DNA of 64,000 bases from the NCBI RefSeq assembly GCF_000014885.1, contig NC_011566.1, forward strand, positions 2,251,001 to 2,315,000, read 5' to 3'. Origin of the DNA: Shewanella piezotolerans WP3. Its GTDB lineage: Bacteria > Pseudomonadota > Gammaproteobacteria > Enterobacterales > Shewanellaceae. This document shows, in pieces, positions 52,244 to 62,003 of this stretch (its first letter is position 1; the number at the start of each line of letters is the position of its first letter). The translations under genes and the position numbers were made by a program. The notes beneath the pieces were generated by a model, which saw only the letters and a program-made list of their open reading frames with translations, ran no database searches and was not told the origin of the DNA.

Positions 52244-52273
52244 TGCTACACGCTTAAGAAAGCCTGCATTTAT

Positions 52274-52303
52274 AAACCCCGCGAATAGTACGCGGGGTTT
52301 TTT
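52274..52303 (+). terminator. leu attenuator terminator
   Basis: AAACCCCGCG / CGCGGGGTTT, loop AATAGTA, then six T in total. Lies between leuL and leuA, 57 bases before leuA. Confidence 0.9.
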
Positions 52304-52359
52304 GTATTTAAATTGCCTGAAAGCATAACTGAACGTTTGAAGTTCAATGGAGAGAATAG

Positions 52360-53931
52360 ATGTCTGACCGCGTAATTATATTTGACACGACACTACGTGA
52401 TGGCGAGCAAGCATTGGCTGCCAGTTTAACGGTTAAGGAAAAACTTCAAATAGCACTGGCATTGGAACGTCTAGGTGTTGACGTCATGGAAGTCGGTTTT
52501 CCGGTTTCTTCTCCTGGTGACTTTGAATCAGTACAGACAATTGCTAGAACGGTAAAGAACAGCCGTGTTTGTGCCTTATCAAGAGCGCTAGAGAAAGATA
52601 TCGATGCTGCAGCTCAAGCATTATCGGTTGCTGATCAGTTTCGTATCCATACCTTTATATCGACATCAACCATTCACGTTGAGAGCAAGCTTAAGCGCTC
52701 ATTCGACCAAGTATTGGAAATGGCTGTCGGTGCGGTTAAATACGCTCGCCGATTTACTGATGATGTTGAGTTTTCCTGTGAAGATGCAGGCCGTACTCCC
52801 ATCGATAACCTATGCCGTATGGTAGAGGAAGCGATTAAGGCTGGTGCTCGCACGATTAACATTCCTGACACCGTGGGCTACACAGTACCCAGCGAGTTTG
52901 GTGGCATTATTCAAACCTTGTTTAATCGCGTCCCGAATATCGACCAAGCGGTTATTTCTGTACATTGTCATGATGATTTGGGTTTGTCAGTGGCGAACTC
53001 TATTACGGCTGTGCAGCATGGTGCTCGCCAAATCGAATGTACCGTGAATGGTATTGGTGAGCGTGCTGGTAACTGTTCTCTGGAAGAGATTGCGATGATC
53101 CTTTCTACCCGTAAAGGTGAATTGGGTTTAGAAACTGGCATTAATGCAAAAGAGATCCACCGCACCTCTAGTTTGGTGAGCCAGCTATGTAATATGCCTG
53201 TACAAGCAAATAAGGCGATTGTTGGCGCGAATGCTTTTACACACTCTTCAGGTATTCACCAAGATGGCATGCTTAAAGCGCAGAATACCTATGAGATCAT
53301 GACACCGGAAAGTATTGGTCTTAACCGTAACAACTTGAATATGACTTCGCGCTCGGGTCGACATGTCATTAAGCACCGCATGAGTGAGCTTGGCTACGGC
53401 GATCAAGACTACGATATGGATGTTCTATACGAAGATTTCCTTGTACTTGCAGACAAGAAAGGTCAAGTGTTTGATTATGATCTTGAAGCTTTGGCTTTTA
53501 TGGAAGCGCAAGCTGAAGATGATGACCATTTTAAATTGCAGCAGCTAGTTGTACATTCAGATTCAACAGAAGGTAGTGCCACAGCCACGGTAAAAGTTGA
53601 GGTGAACGGCGAAACAGTGACTGAAGCTGCCATTGGTAATGGCCCTGTAGACGCCGCTTATAAAGCAGTTGCACGCGCTAGTGGTTGTGAAATTGATATC
53701 ACCAGTTATCAACTCGGCGCGAAAGGTGAGGGGCAAAATGCACTTGGCCAAGTCGATATTACTGCTAGTTACCGCAATCAGAATTTCCACGGTGTTGGGC
53801 TTGCAACAGATGTTGTCGAAGCATCAGTAAAGGCCTTAGTGCATGTGATGAACTTGACTTGGCGAGCGGATAAAGTGGCTGATTGTAAACAAAAAATCCA
53901 GCAAGAAAAGCAAGTGTTAGGCGGCGTTTAA
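52360..53931 (+). CDS. leuA: 2-isopropylmalate synthase
   Basis: 523 residues, GGAGAG upstream of ATG. Condenses acetyl-CoA with 2-oxoisovalerate, first committed step to leucine. HMG-CoA-lyase-like TIM barrel: IFDTTLRDGEQALAASLT (metal Asp), FISTSTIHVESKLKRS, INIPDTVGYTVP, ISVHCHDDLGLSVAN (metal His pair), NGIGERAGNCSLEE. C-terminal regulatory domain from about residue 390 for leucine feedback. First structural gene of leuABCD behind the attenuator. Confidence 0.98.
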   Translation: MSDRVIIFDTTLRDGEQALAASLTVKEKLQIALALERLGVDVMEVGFPVSSPGDFESVQTIARTVKNSRVCALSRALEKDIDAAAQALSVADQFRIHTFISTSTIHVESKLKRSFDQVLEMAVGAVKYARRFTDDVEFSCEDAGRTPIDNLCRMVEEAIKAGARTINIPDTVGYTVPSEFGGIIQTLFNRVPNIDQAVISVHCHDDLGLSVANSITAVQHGARQIECTVNGIGERAGNCSLEEIAMILSTRKGELGLETGINAKEIHRTSSLVSQLCNMPVQANKAIVGANAFTHSSGIHQDGMLKAQNTYEIMTPESIGLNRNNLNMTSRSGRHVIKHRMSELGYGDQDYDMDVLYEDFLVLADKKGQVFDYDLEALAFMEAQAEDDDHFKLQQLVVHSDSTEGSATATVKVEVNGETVTEAAIGNGPVDAAYKAVARASGCEIDITSYQLGAKGEGQNALGQVDITASYRNQNFHGVGLATDVVEASVKALVHVMNLTWRADKVADCKQKIQQEKQVLGGV

Positions 53932-54025
53932 GTTCTTAATGTCCATATTTGCTTTATACCCAATTTACTTGGGTATATGTACCTGATTACAGAATATAAA
54001 GAAAATTAAAGGAGTTAGTTGTCGT

Positions 54026-55120
54026 ATGAGTTATCAAATAGCAGTATTGGCTGGAGATGGGATTGGTCCTGAAGTCATGGCAGAAGCCCGTAAAGTACTT
54101 ACGGCTGTAGAGGAACGTTTTTCCCTTTCTATTGAATATACTGATTACGATGTTGGTGGCGCTGCGATTGACAGCCAAGGTTGTCCTCTGCCTGACGCAA
54201 CACTTAAAGGTTGTGAAGCTGCCGATGCGATCCTTTTTGGCTCAGTAGGTGGTCCAAAGTGGGAGCACCTAGCACCAAATGATCAACCTGAGCGCGGTGC
54301 ATTATTGCCGTTACGTGGACACTTTGAGTTGTTCTGTAATATGCGCCCAGCAAAGCTGCATGCAGGTCTTGAGCATATGTCGCCGCTGCGTAGTGATATC
54401 TCATCACGTGGTTTTGATGTGTTGTGTGTACGTGAACTTACCAGTGGCATTTACTTCGGCAAGCCCAAAGGTCGTCAAGGTGAAGGTGAGAATGAAGAAG
54501 CATTCGATACTATGCGTTATACCCGCAAAGAGATCACCCGTATTGCTAAGATTGCCTTTGAGACTGCTCAAGGTCGTCGCAAAAAGGTTACCTCTGTTGA
54601 TAAAGCGAATGTACTTGCCTGTTCGGTACTTTGGCGTGAAGTGGTAGAGACGGTTGCTAAAGACTATCCCGATGTTGAGCTTGAACATATCTATATCGAC
54701 AATGCGACTATGCAACTACTGCGTCGTCCAGACGAGTTTGATGTCATGCTTTGCTCAAACCTATTTGGCGATATCATCTCAGACGAAATAGCCATGCTTA
54801 CAGGATCTATGGGGCTATTGTCGTCTATCAGCATGAATAGTTCTGGTTTTGGTTTATATGAGCCTGCAGGTGGCAGTGCGCCAGACATCGCTGGTCAAGG
54901 AATTGCTAACCCTGTCGCGCAGATTTTGTCTGCAGCACTACTACTTCGCCATAGCCTAAAGCAAGAAGCGGCGGCTACAGCAATTGAAACCGCAGTGGGT
55001 AAAGTATTAAGTGATGGCTATTTAACAGGTGAGTTACTGTCTAGTGAAGAGCGCCATAATGCGAAATCAACCAGTGAAATGGGTGACTATATCGCCCAGC
55101 TTGTTAAAGAAGGTGTTTAA
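54026..55120 (+). CDS. leuB: 3-isopropylmalate dehydrogenase
   Basis: 364 residues. Motifs: YQIAVLAGDGIGPEVM, LFGSVGGPKWEHL, RPAKLHAGLEH, REL-TSGIYFGKPKGRQG, TSVDKANVLACSVLWREV (catalytic Lys), CSNLFGDIISDEIAMLTGS (metal Asp) and EPAGGSAPDIAGQGIANP (NAD specificity region). Oxidatively decarboxylates 3-isopropylmalate. AGGAGTT ribosome site. 94 bases after leuA and two before leuC, thus one transcript. Confidence 0.98.
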   Translation: MSYQIAVLAGDGIGPEVMAEARKVLTAVEERFSLSIEYTDYDVGGAAIDSQGCPLPDATLKGCEAADAILFGSVGGPKWEHLAPNDQPERGALLPLRGHFELFCNMRPAKLHAGLEHMSPLRSDISSRGFDVLCVRELTSGIYFGKPKGRQGEGENEEAFDTMRYTRKEITRIAKIAFETAQGRRKKVTSVDKANVLACSVLWREVVETVAKDYPDVELEHIYIDNATMQLLRRPDEFDVMLCSNLFGDIISDEIAMLTGSMGLLSSISMNSSGFGLYEPAGGSAPDIAGQGIANPVAQILSAALLLRHSLKQEAAATAIETAVGKVLSDGYLTGELLSSEERHNAKSTSEMGDYIAQLVKEGV

Positions 55121-55122
55121 TC

Positions 55123-56523
55123 ATGGCTAAGACATTATATGAAAAGGTATGGGACGCCCATATCGTGGTTGCCGCCGAAGGTGAAGCACCAATTATTTAT
55201 GTTGATAGGCATTTAGTGCATGAGGTGACATCACCTCAAGCCTTTAGTGGTTTAGAGGTGGCTGGGCGCAAAATGCGTGCACCTGAAAAGACTTTCGCCA
55301 CCATGGATCACAACACTTCAACAACGAGTGCGAGCTTAGACGCACTTAGCCCTATGGCGCGAACTCAAGTGCAAACACTTGAGCGAAACTGTAAAGAATT
55401 TGGCGTAAGACTTTATGATATTCACCATAAAAATCAAGGTATCGTTCATGTAATGGGCCCAGAGCTGGGTATTACCTTGCCTGGAACTGTGATTGTATGT
55501 GGTGATTCACATACTGCGACTCATGGAGCCTTTGGTGCGCTTGCCTTTGGTATTGGTACTTCAGAAGTTGAGCATGTTATGGCGACGCAAACCTTGCGCC
55601 AGCTAAAAGCCAAAACCATGAAGATCGAAGTACGCGGTCACGTGGCTGAGGGGATTACCGCTAAAGATATCGTACTGGCGATTATTGGCAAAATCGGCAT
55701 GGATGGTGGTACTGGTTATGTGGTGGAGTTCTGCGGTGAAGCGATAGAGGCGCTCACAATGGAAGGGCGCATGACAGTATGTAACATGGCGATCGAGATG
55801 GGGGCTAAAGCGGGTATGATTGCGCCTGATGCAACGACTGCAGAGTACTTAAAAGGCCGTGAATTCGCACCTAAAGGCGACAACTGGCAGCAAGCAATTG
55901 CGGCATGGGCTGAATTGAAATCTGATGCTGACGCCACTTTTGATGCAACTGTGGTACTGCAAGCTAGTGACATTGCGCCGCAGCTGACTTGGGGGACTAA
56001 CCCAGGGCAAGTGGTCGCGATAGATCAGTTCGTACCTAATCCTGCTGAAGAGACTAACTCAACAGTTCGTTCAAGCATCGAGAAAGCACTTGAATATGTT
56101 GATTTAAGCGCAGGCACTTTAATGACTAATGTTGGAATTAATAAGGTATTTATTGGGTCCTGTACTAACTCACGCATAGAGGATCTTCGTGCTGCTGCTG
56201 TGCACGCCAAAGGGCGTCAGGTTGCAGAGGGCGTGAAGGCGATAGTTGTGCCAGGTTCAGGTCTAGTAAAAGAGCAAGCTGAAGCTGAAGGCTTAGATAA
56301 AATATTTTTGGAAGCAGGTTTCGAATGGCGTCTGCCTGGTTGCTCAATGTGCTTAGCCATGAACGACGATAAGTTGGAAGCTGGCGATCGCTGCGCATCG
56401 ACAAGTAACCGTAACTTTGAAGGTCGACAAGGACGAGGTAGTCGCACTCACTTGGTGAGTCCTGCTATGGCAGCAGCAGCCGCTGTAGCTGGCCATTTTG
56501 TTGATATCCGTAAACCTTACTAG
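55123..56523 (+). CDS. leuC: 3-isopropylmalate dehydratase, large subunit
   Basis: 466 residues. Aconitase family: MDHNTSTTS, IVHVMGPELGITLPGTVIVC (Cys region), GDSHTATHGAFGALAFGIGT, [4Fe-4S] ligand IGSCTNSRIEDLRAAA, PGCSMCLAMN and RNFEGRQGRGSRTHLVSPAM. Isomerises 2- to 3-isopropylmalate together with LeuD. Starts 2 bases after leuB and ends 11 bases before leuD. Confidence 0.98.
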   Translation: MAKTLYEKVWDAHIVVAAEGEAPIIYVDRHLVHEVTSPQAFSGLEVAGRKMRAPEKTFATMDHNTSTTSASLDALSPMARTQVQTLERNCKEFGVRLYDIHHKNQGIVHVMGPELGITLPGTVIVCGDSHTATHGAFGALAFGIGTSEVEHVMATQTLRQLKAKTMKIEVRGHVAEGITAKDIVLAIIGKIGMDGGTGYVVEFCGEAIEALTMEGRMTVCNMAIEMGAKAGMIAPDATTAEYLKGREFAPKGDNWQQAIAAWAELKSDADATFDATVVLQASDIAPQLTWGTNPGQVVAIDQFVPNPAEETNSTVRSSIEKALEYVDLSAGTLMTNVGINKVFIGSCTNSRIEDLRAAAVHAKGRQVAEGVKAIVVPGSGLVKEQAEAEGLDKIFLEAGFEWRLPGCSMCLAMNDDKLEAGDRCASTSNRNFEGRQGRGSRTHLVSPAMAAAAAVAGHFVDIRKPY

Positions 56524-56534
56524 AGAGTTAAGTT

Positions 56535-57140
56535 ATGCAACCATTTATTGCACACACAGGGCTTGCGGTTATCATTGATAGCGCAAACGTTGATACTGAT
56601 CAGATTATCCCAAAACAGTTTTTGTCGAAAGTCACTCGTGATGGTTTTGGTATTCACTTATTCCATGATTGGCGCTATCTAGATGATGCAGGAGACCAGC
56701 CTAATCCAGATTTTAATTTGAACAAACCGCGTTATAAAGGCGCTTCTATTTTAGTATCGCAAGAGAACTTTGGTTGTGGCTCGAGCCGTGAGCATGCGCC
56801 ATGGGCTTTAGCTGACTTTGGTTTAAAAGCGATTATTGCGCCGAGTTTTGCTGATATCTTCTACGGTAATTCGATAAATAACGGTTTATTACCCGTTAAG
56901 TTAACGGAAGCCGAAGTTGAGCAAATTATGGCTGAAGTTGAAGCGTTACCCGGTGCTGACGTGACCGTTGATCTGCAAGCGCTAACAGTGACCTCACCAT
57001 CTGGATCGGTGTTTAGCTTTGAAATAGCAGAATCGGCCAGACATAACCTGCTTAATGGACTTGATGCTATTGGGTTAACTTTGGCTCATGGTGATGCCAT
57101 CAGTCACTATGAGGCAAATCTTCCTGCTTGGAGAGCATAA
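56535..57140 (+). CDS. leuD: 3-isopropylmalate dehydratase, small subunit
   Basis: 201 residues. Motifs of the swivelling domain: VDTDQIIPKQFLSKVTRDGF, SQENFGCGSSREHAPWALAD, APSFADIFYGNSINNGLLPV. Forms the heterodimer with LeuC. Last gene of the leucine operon, followed by a terminator. Confidence 0.98.
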   Translation: MQPFIAHTGLAVIIDSANVDTDQIIPKQFLSKVTRDGFGIHLFHDWRYLDDAGDQPNPDFNLNKPRYKGASILVSQENFGCGSSREHAPWALADFGLKAIIAPSFADIFYGNSINNGLLPVKLTEAEVEQIMAEVEALPGADVTVDLQALTVTSPSGSVFSFEIAESARHNLLNGLDAIGLTLAHGDAISHYEANLPAWRA

Positions 57141-57196
57141 CGCTATTCCTAAGCAATATGATTTAAGCATACACATGTACCACTGAGTTGATATAT

Positions 57197-57235
57197 AAAA
57201 GCCATTTAGCGTTATAGCTAGGTGGCTTTTGTTTT
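57197..57235 (+). terminator. leuABCD terminator
   Basis: A 14-bp stem formed by AAAAGCCATTTAGC and GCTAGGTGGCTTTT (two T·G pairs), loop of six, followed by GTTTT. Confidence 0.82.
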
Positions 57236-57590
57236 AATTACTAATGCCACTTGTTTAGTTTGTTGTATTTAAAGGTTATTTTTTATATCCATTAGTAGTG
57301 CTTTTCATTTTAATTTTCCGCTAGTCATTTGTGCTACTAGGTGCACTTATTTTAAGTGAACAGCTGTTTGCTTGGTTTTTTGTTTTAAATATCTGTTTTT
57401 ATTGAGCTTGTTGTTAGGCGCTCTTATATTTTTATTTCGGTTGAGCGAGCTTTTTTATAGATTTGTATTCTCTTTTTTATTTTGTGATGTGATCTTGGTT
57501 TTGTTTTCACTGCTCCCCTTGTCTTTTGCTAGTGTTTTACGCTGTTTTTATTAAAACACTTGTAAAGATATTCTGTGGTTGTAAAATCCG
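57236..57590. other. T-rich intergenic region before the fadL-like gene
   Basis: About 355 bases, very T-rich on the plus strand. A 60-codon frame inside it codes only Leu/Phe-rich low-complexity sequence with no ribosome site, so I treat it as noncoding. Promoters of the porin gene should be here. Confidence 0.55.
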
Positions 57591-57608
57591 CTCCACTTTT
57601 AAGTGGAG
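57591..57608. promoter_or_regulatory. Palindrome in the leader of the fadL-like gene
   Basis: CTCCACTT-TT-AAGTGGAG, 8-bp perfect arms, 42 bases before the ATG. It does not match the FadR operator core I know. Could be a 5' mRNA hairpin or an operator. Confidence 0.45.
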
Positions 57609-57650
57609 TAATTGCTCTACTTGTTGTAATTACATAATTAGAGAATACAA

Positions 57651-58964
57651 ATGAATAAGCGTTTATTAACACTTGCCGTTAGTACGGTACTTTTGGGGAA
57701 TGTAACACAGGTTCAAGCTGCTGGATTTCAGTTAGCAGAATACTCGGCTACGGGACTTGGGCGTGCGTTTGCTGGTGAAGCGGCAATGGCTGATAACGCG
57801 GCGGCACAGTTTCGCAATCCTGCAATGCTTACCTATTTAAATGGTACTCAAATGACAGCTGGTGCCATCTTGGTTATGCCGAATATTGATATCAATGGTG
57901 AAGTGACTTATACCGACGGTACTAATCCAACATCTGCTCACGACATTGCCGATGATGCTGTTATTCCTAATTTCTATGTCTCTCACCAGATAGATGACAA
58001 CTGGTTTGTTGGTTTAGCGCTTGGTAGTAACTTTGGCATGGCAACTGAACTGGATGACAACTTCCGCGGCACTCAGTTTGGTAATGAAGCATCTGTTACC
58101 ACTATAGAGATCAATCCTAACGTCGCTTACCGTATCAATGACCAGTTTAGTATCGGCGGCGGTGTGCGCTTTGTGATTGGTGAAGGTAGCATTGGTGCGA
58201 AAAGCTCAGCTGACACAGTTCTTCCTACACCAGTTGGTAACTTACCAGTACCGAAAGGTACCACGTTGAAGTATATGGAAGGTGACGACACCGCTTGGGG
58301 ATGGCAGTTAGGCGGTGCTTGGCAGATAAATGCTGACAACAGAGTTGGCTTTAACTACCGCTCAGCAGTAGATCAAAATCTTGAAGGTGAAGCCAATGGT
58401 TTAGCCTTTAATCCATTGGATCCAACAATGAAGATGGCGGGTTCTATGGAGCTGTCTTTACCTGCAACGGCGGAGCTTGCTTCTTACCATCAATTAAGCG
58501 AAAAACTTGCTATTCATGCCAGTATTAACTGGACCGATTGGAGCTCATTCGAGAAGTTAGAAGCGGTTATCCCTGCACTCTCTGAGCCTACTCAGCTAGT
58601 GAAGCAAGAGAATTGGGAAGATAACTACCGTTTTGCGCTGGGTACGACATATCAACTGAATGACACTGTAAGCATGCGAGCGGGTGTTGCTTACGACAAA
58701 TCTGCTGTGTCTGATGCTAACCGTACTCTGACAATTCCAGAGATGGATCGTCTATGGTTGAGTGCTGGTATGGGTTACCGCATTAGCGAAAACTTTGATG
58801 TGGATTTTGGTCTGACTTACATCTTTGCTGATGAATCTCCAGTTGTAGAACCGCGTCCAGGTATCCCTTCAGACGATTCTTCTGCTCATTTTGGTGGTAC
58901 TTTTACCGGCACAACGAGTGGTAATATTTTGTTAGTAGGTATCCAAACAAGCTACCGCTTTTAA
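57651..58964 (+). CDS. FadL/OmpP1-family outer-membrane long-chain fatty-acid transporter
   Basis: 437 residues. Signal peptide MNKRLLTLAVSTVLLGNVTQVQA, then the N-terminal hatch AGFQLAEYSATGLGRAFAGE and NAAAQFRNPAMLTYL, the NPA motif being diagnostic of the FadL family, followed by a 14-strand barrel that ends in GIQTSYRF (C-terminal Phe as outer-membrane sorting signal). Takes up long-chain fatty acids or other hydrophobic molecules. Shewanella carries several homologues, so no gene symbol is given. Single gene with terminator. Confidence 0.9.
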   Translation: MNKRLLTLAVSTVLLGNVTQVQAAGFQLAEYSATGLGRAFAGEAAMADNAAAQFRNPAMLTYLNGTQMTAGAILVMPNIDINGEVTYTDGTNPTSAHDIADDAVIPNFYVSHQIDDNWFVGLALGSNFGMATELDDNFRGTQFGNEASVTTIEINPNVAYRINDQFSIGGGVRFVIGEGSIGAKSSADTVLPTPVGNLPVPKGTTLKYMEGDDTAWGWQLGGAWQINADNRVGFNYRSAVDQNLEGEANGLAFNPLDPTMKMAGSMELSLPATAELASYHQLSEKLAIHASINWTDWSSFEKLEAVIPALSEPTQLVKQENWEDNYRFALGTTYQLNDTVSMRAGVAYDKSAVSDANRTLTIPEMDRLWLSAGMGYRISENFDVDFGLTYIFADESPVVEPRPGIPSDDSSAHFGGTFTGTTSGNILLVGIQTSYRF

Positions 58965-59017
58965 AGTGTAGTCATAACAAGTTGGCATGTATTAAACATA
59001 TGTGTCTGTAAGTTTAA

Positions 59018-59041
59018 GCCTCGCATTAGCGGGGCTTTTTA
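59018..59041 (+). terminator. Terminator of the fadL-like gene
   Basis: GCCTCGC / GCGGGGC (one T·G pair), loop ATTA, then a T-run. Confidence 0.85.
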
Positions 59042-59185
59042 CTTTGTTAGCCATTGGATTATTAGGTGGGTTTCATGGTAAAAGAGTTAACTTGCTGCGG
59101 GTTAATAACACCCAGTTTTCAAATTCAGTACGCGAAACTAAATCGAGTTATTGTCACATCTAGCTCTACATAAAAGAGGTTTCAA

Positions 59186-59707
59186 ATGAACATTAAAGCC
59201 CTTAACTTATCGGGTTGTTTGCTGTTAATCAGTTTTGTCCCAGCCTATTGCAGTGCCGATGATGTAATGCCAATCAAAGCTAATGCTTCAATCGAGGTGG
59301 TTGAGCAGTTTATAGCGGCTTTTAATGAGCATAGTGTCGGGCAGTTGCTATCTCACACTACTGACTCTGTACATTGGTTCAATATATCTGGCAGTAAAAT
59401 GCTCATAGAGACCTCATCAAAAAATGAGCTTGGTGCGGCGATGGCCGACTATTTTCAAACACTACCTGATGCTAAAGCCACGTTGACGCAGGCGGTAAGC
59501 TCAGCCAATTATGTGAGTACCATTGAAAAGGTGACTTGGAGTCATGACGGTGAGCTAGATAGCCAATGTAGCATCGGGGTTTATGAGTTAAAGCAAGGTA
59601 AAATTAATGCGGTGTGGTATTACCCTGCCCATGCCTGTGAACTGGAGCCTGGCGGCGATAATATTGTGCAACCAGAAATCGGTTTACTAAAAGAAACACG
59701 TCAATAA
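59186..59707 (+). CDS. Exported NTF2/SnoaL-like protein
   Basis: 173 residues. Signal peptide ending near YCSA. The mature part has the NTF2-like pattern VEQFIAAFNEHSVGQLLSHT, SVHWFNISGSKMLIE, and the strands SIGVYELKQGKINAVWYYPA. Such proteins are small cone-shaped ligand binders or enzymes; no catalytic residues stand out. It precedes glpK by 10 bases in the same direction, suggesting a shared transcript though not a shared function. Confidence 0.65.
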   Translation: MNIKALNLSGCLLLISFVPAYCSADDVMPIKANASIEVVEQFIAAFNEHSVGQLLSHTTDSVHWFNISGSKMLIETSSKNELGAAMADYFQTLPDAKATLTQAVSSANYVSTIEKVTWSHDGELDSQCSIGVYELKQGKINAVWYYPAHACELEPGGDNIVQPEIGLLKETRQ

Positions 59708-59717
59708 GGAAGTTTTT

Positions 59718-61199
59718 GTGTCAAAGAAATATGTCATCGCATTGGATCAAGGTACCACGAGTTCAAGAGCAATTGTTTTCGATCACGATGCGAATATGGT
59801 GGCGAGCTCACAACGAGAATTTGGCCAGATTTACCCACAACCAGGTTGGGTAGAGCATGATGCAATGGAGATCTGGGCATCGCAAAGCTCAACCTTAATT
59901 GAAGCGTTAGCACGAGCGGATATTCATAGTGAAGATGTCGCCGCGATAGGGATCACCAATCAGCGTGAAACCACGGTTATTTGGGATAAAATGACTGGCA
60001 AACCCGTGTATAACGCCATTGTATGGCAGTGCCGAAGAAGCAAAGCGATTTGTGATGAATTGAAGGCTCAAGGTTTAGAAGAGTACGTTAAAGATTGCAC
60101 GGGGTTACTGCTCGATCCCTATTTTTCTGGCACCAAAATTAAGTGGATCCTAGATAATGTTGAGGGAGTAAGGGAGCGTGCAGAAAAGGGCGAATTATTA
60201 TTTGGTACCATTGATACTTGGTTAGTGTGGAAGCTTACCGAAGGTAAAGTACACGTCACCGATCCAACCAATGCCTCCCGAACGCTATTGTTCAATATTC
60301 ATCAGCAAGCTTGGGATGAAAAGCTACTTAACGCGTTAGGTATACCGCGCTCTCTTCTGCCAGAGGTTAAACCTTCATCTGCTATCTATGGTCAAACTCG
60401 CATAGCAGGTGAAGGCAGTAGCATTGCTATCGCAGGTATTGCGGGCGATCAACAATCAGCGTTATTCGGTCAACTTTGTATTGACGAGGGCATGGCTAAA
60501 AATACCTATGGTACAGGCTGTTTTTTACTGATGAACACTGGTACTGAGGCGGTAAAATCCCAACAAGGCTTGTTAACGACAATTGCAGTGGGCGCTAAAG
60601 GTGAGGTTAATTATGCACTCGAAGGCTCAGTATTTATGGGCGGAGCAACGATTCAATGGCTGCGCGATGAGTTAGGGTTGATTAGGGATGCACAAGACAC
60701 TGAATACTTTGCTTCGAAGGTAGAAAATACCAATGGCGTATATTTGGTACCTGCTTTTGTTGGTTTAGGCGCGCCGTATTGGGATCCCGATGCCAGAGGC
60801 GCTTTAGTTGGCTTAACCCGTGGTGCAAATCGAAATCATATTATTCGTGCAGCTCTGGAAGCTATTGCTTATCAAAGTCGAGATCTACTTGATGCTATGA
60901 GTAAAGACAGCGGCGTGGAGCTGAAGCAGATCAAGGTTGATGGTGGTGCGGTCGCTAATGACTTCCTAATGCAGTTTCAAGCAGATATCACTAATGTAGA
61001 TGTATTGCGCCCCGAGTTAACCGAAACCACGGCAATGGGTGCAGCCTTTTTAGCTGGATTAGCTGTTGGTTTTTGGAGTTCGACTGCTGAACTTAAACAC
61101 AAAGCGGGTATTGAACGACGCTTTAAACCTAAGATTAACGATGCTCAGAGAGCAACACTTTATGACGGCTGGAAAGAGGCTGTGGCCAGAACTCGCTAA
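59718..61199 (+). CDS. glpK: Glycerol kinase
   Basis: 493 residues from GTG 59718, AAGGA upstream. FGGY kinase: YVIALDQGTTSSRAIVFDHD (ATP loop), WVEHDAMEIW, GITNQRETTVIWDK, WQCRRS, DPYFSGTKIKWILDN, GTIDTWLVWKLT, GIAGDQQSALFGQ (catalytic Asp), FVGLGAPYWDPDARG and DGGAVANDFLMQFQADI. Phosphorylates glycerol to glycerol-3-phosphate. No glpF or glpD adjoins it here. Its last four bases overlap a convergent small gene. Confidence 0.97.
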   Translation: MSKKYVIALDQGTTSSRAIVFDHDANMVASSQREFGQIYPQPGWVEHDAMEIWASQSSTLIEALARADIHSEDVAAIGITNQRETTVIWDKMTGKPVYNAIVWQCRRSKAICDELKAQGLEEYVKDCTGLLLDPYFSGTKIKWILDNVEGVRERAEKGELLFGTIDTWLVWKLTEGKVHVTDPTNASRTLLFNIHQQAWDEKLLNALGIPRSLLPEVKPSSAIYGQTRIAGEGSSIAIAGIAGDQQSALFGQLCIDEGMAKNTYGTGCFLLMNTGTEAVKSQQGLLTTIAVGAKGEVNYALEGSVFMGGATIQWLRDELGLIRDAQDTEYFASKVENTNGVYLVPAFVGLGAPYWDPDARGALVGLTRGANRNHIIRAALEAIAYQSRDLLDAMSKDSGVELKQIKVDGGAVANDFLMQFQADITNVDVLRPELTETTAMGAAFLAGLAVGFWSSTAELKHKAGIERRFKPKINDAQRATLYDGWKEAVARTR

Positions 61200-61525
61200 A
61201 CATTGATGTCGATATGACCAAAGGGCGAGTCATCCTCGTCTCTTTTGTTCATTGATGTCTGTTGCTCATCCTCTCGCCTGTCTTCGACGTAGTTCTTACG
61301 CCTTTCTAAGCTAGGATCAAGTTGATAAAGTACAGACGTTTTTTTGCGTCGGTCTTCTCGAGACTGACGCCTTTCTAAATGTGGTGGCAGTTGTGCTTGC
61401 GGCTGTTCATGGCTATCAGCGGTGATAGCAGCGCTATTGTTAACCGGTTTTACGCCATCTTTTTGCTTAATCTCACGCAGAGGTGGTCTTGCTAACATGG
61501 CATAAACACTGTCTAAACTAATCAT
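61196..61525 (-). CDS. Charged hydrophilic protein of unknown function
   Basis: 109 residues, strongly charged, no signal or membrane segment. Two related Arg/Glu/Asp-rich segments, LERRQSREDRRKK (about 50–62) and LERRKNYVEDRRED (about 73–86), look like an internal duplication. Family not recognised. AGGACC lies before the ATG. Convergent to glpK with a 4-base overlap. Confidence 0.5.
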   Translation of the reverse strand: MISLDSVYAMLARPPLREIKQKDGVKPVNNSAAITADSHEQPQAQLPPHLERRQSREDRRKKTSVLYQLDPSLERRKNYVEDRREDEQQTSMNKRDEDDSPFGHIDINV

Positions 61526-62003
61526 AGGTCCTTCACAACGTAAGTTATTGATTACTTATATATCGGCAGGACTTGGTTAAAATTTAGTCAAATATAAACT
61601 ATATAATAAAAATTGCAGTGAATGACACTATTTGATCTGCTGTGAAAGCAGAACCCTCATCTGGATACGCGGTGAAGTGCAGTGAGTGAATAAGACTCTC
61701 AATAGAGTCGGCAATGGGTTAAATATCGTTAACCTAAATTAAGTTTGCAGATATCGAACCTAGATTATTAGCCAATAGCGAGTGTAATTTAGGCTTTATT
61801 AATGAAGAGCCAAGGGGAATAAACTCCACTTAAGTGTTACTGAAAGTCCACTGTACGACTCTCTTCTGTCTGTTTTTCCTACTTTTTAGATATTTCTAAT
61901 AACCCATCTCCCACAAAAATCCCTATTTGTGCACTCGATAGCATTTAGATTCAAACTCCCTGCTAACCCGCTTGGTTACTGGATTTTAAATAACACCGCC
62001 CCC
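61526..62003. other. Long intergenic region before the dcw cluster
   Basis: About 480 bases with no credible gene. No tRNA or terminator identified. The mraZ promoter begins at 62004. Confidence 0.5.

Noticed and set aside
57372..57554. 60-codon hydrophobic frame before the fadL-like gene
   Set aside because: Product of T-rich DNA, low complexity, no ribosome site.
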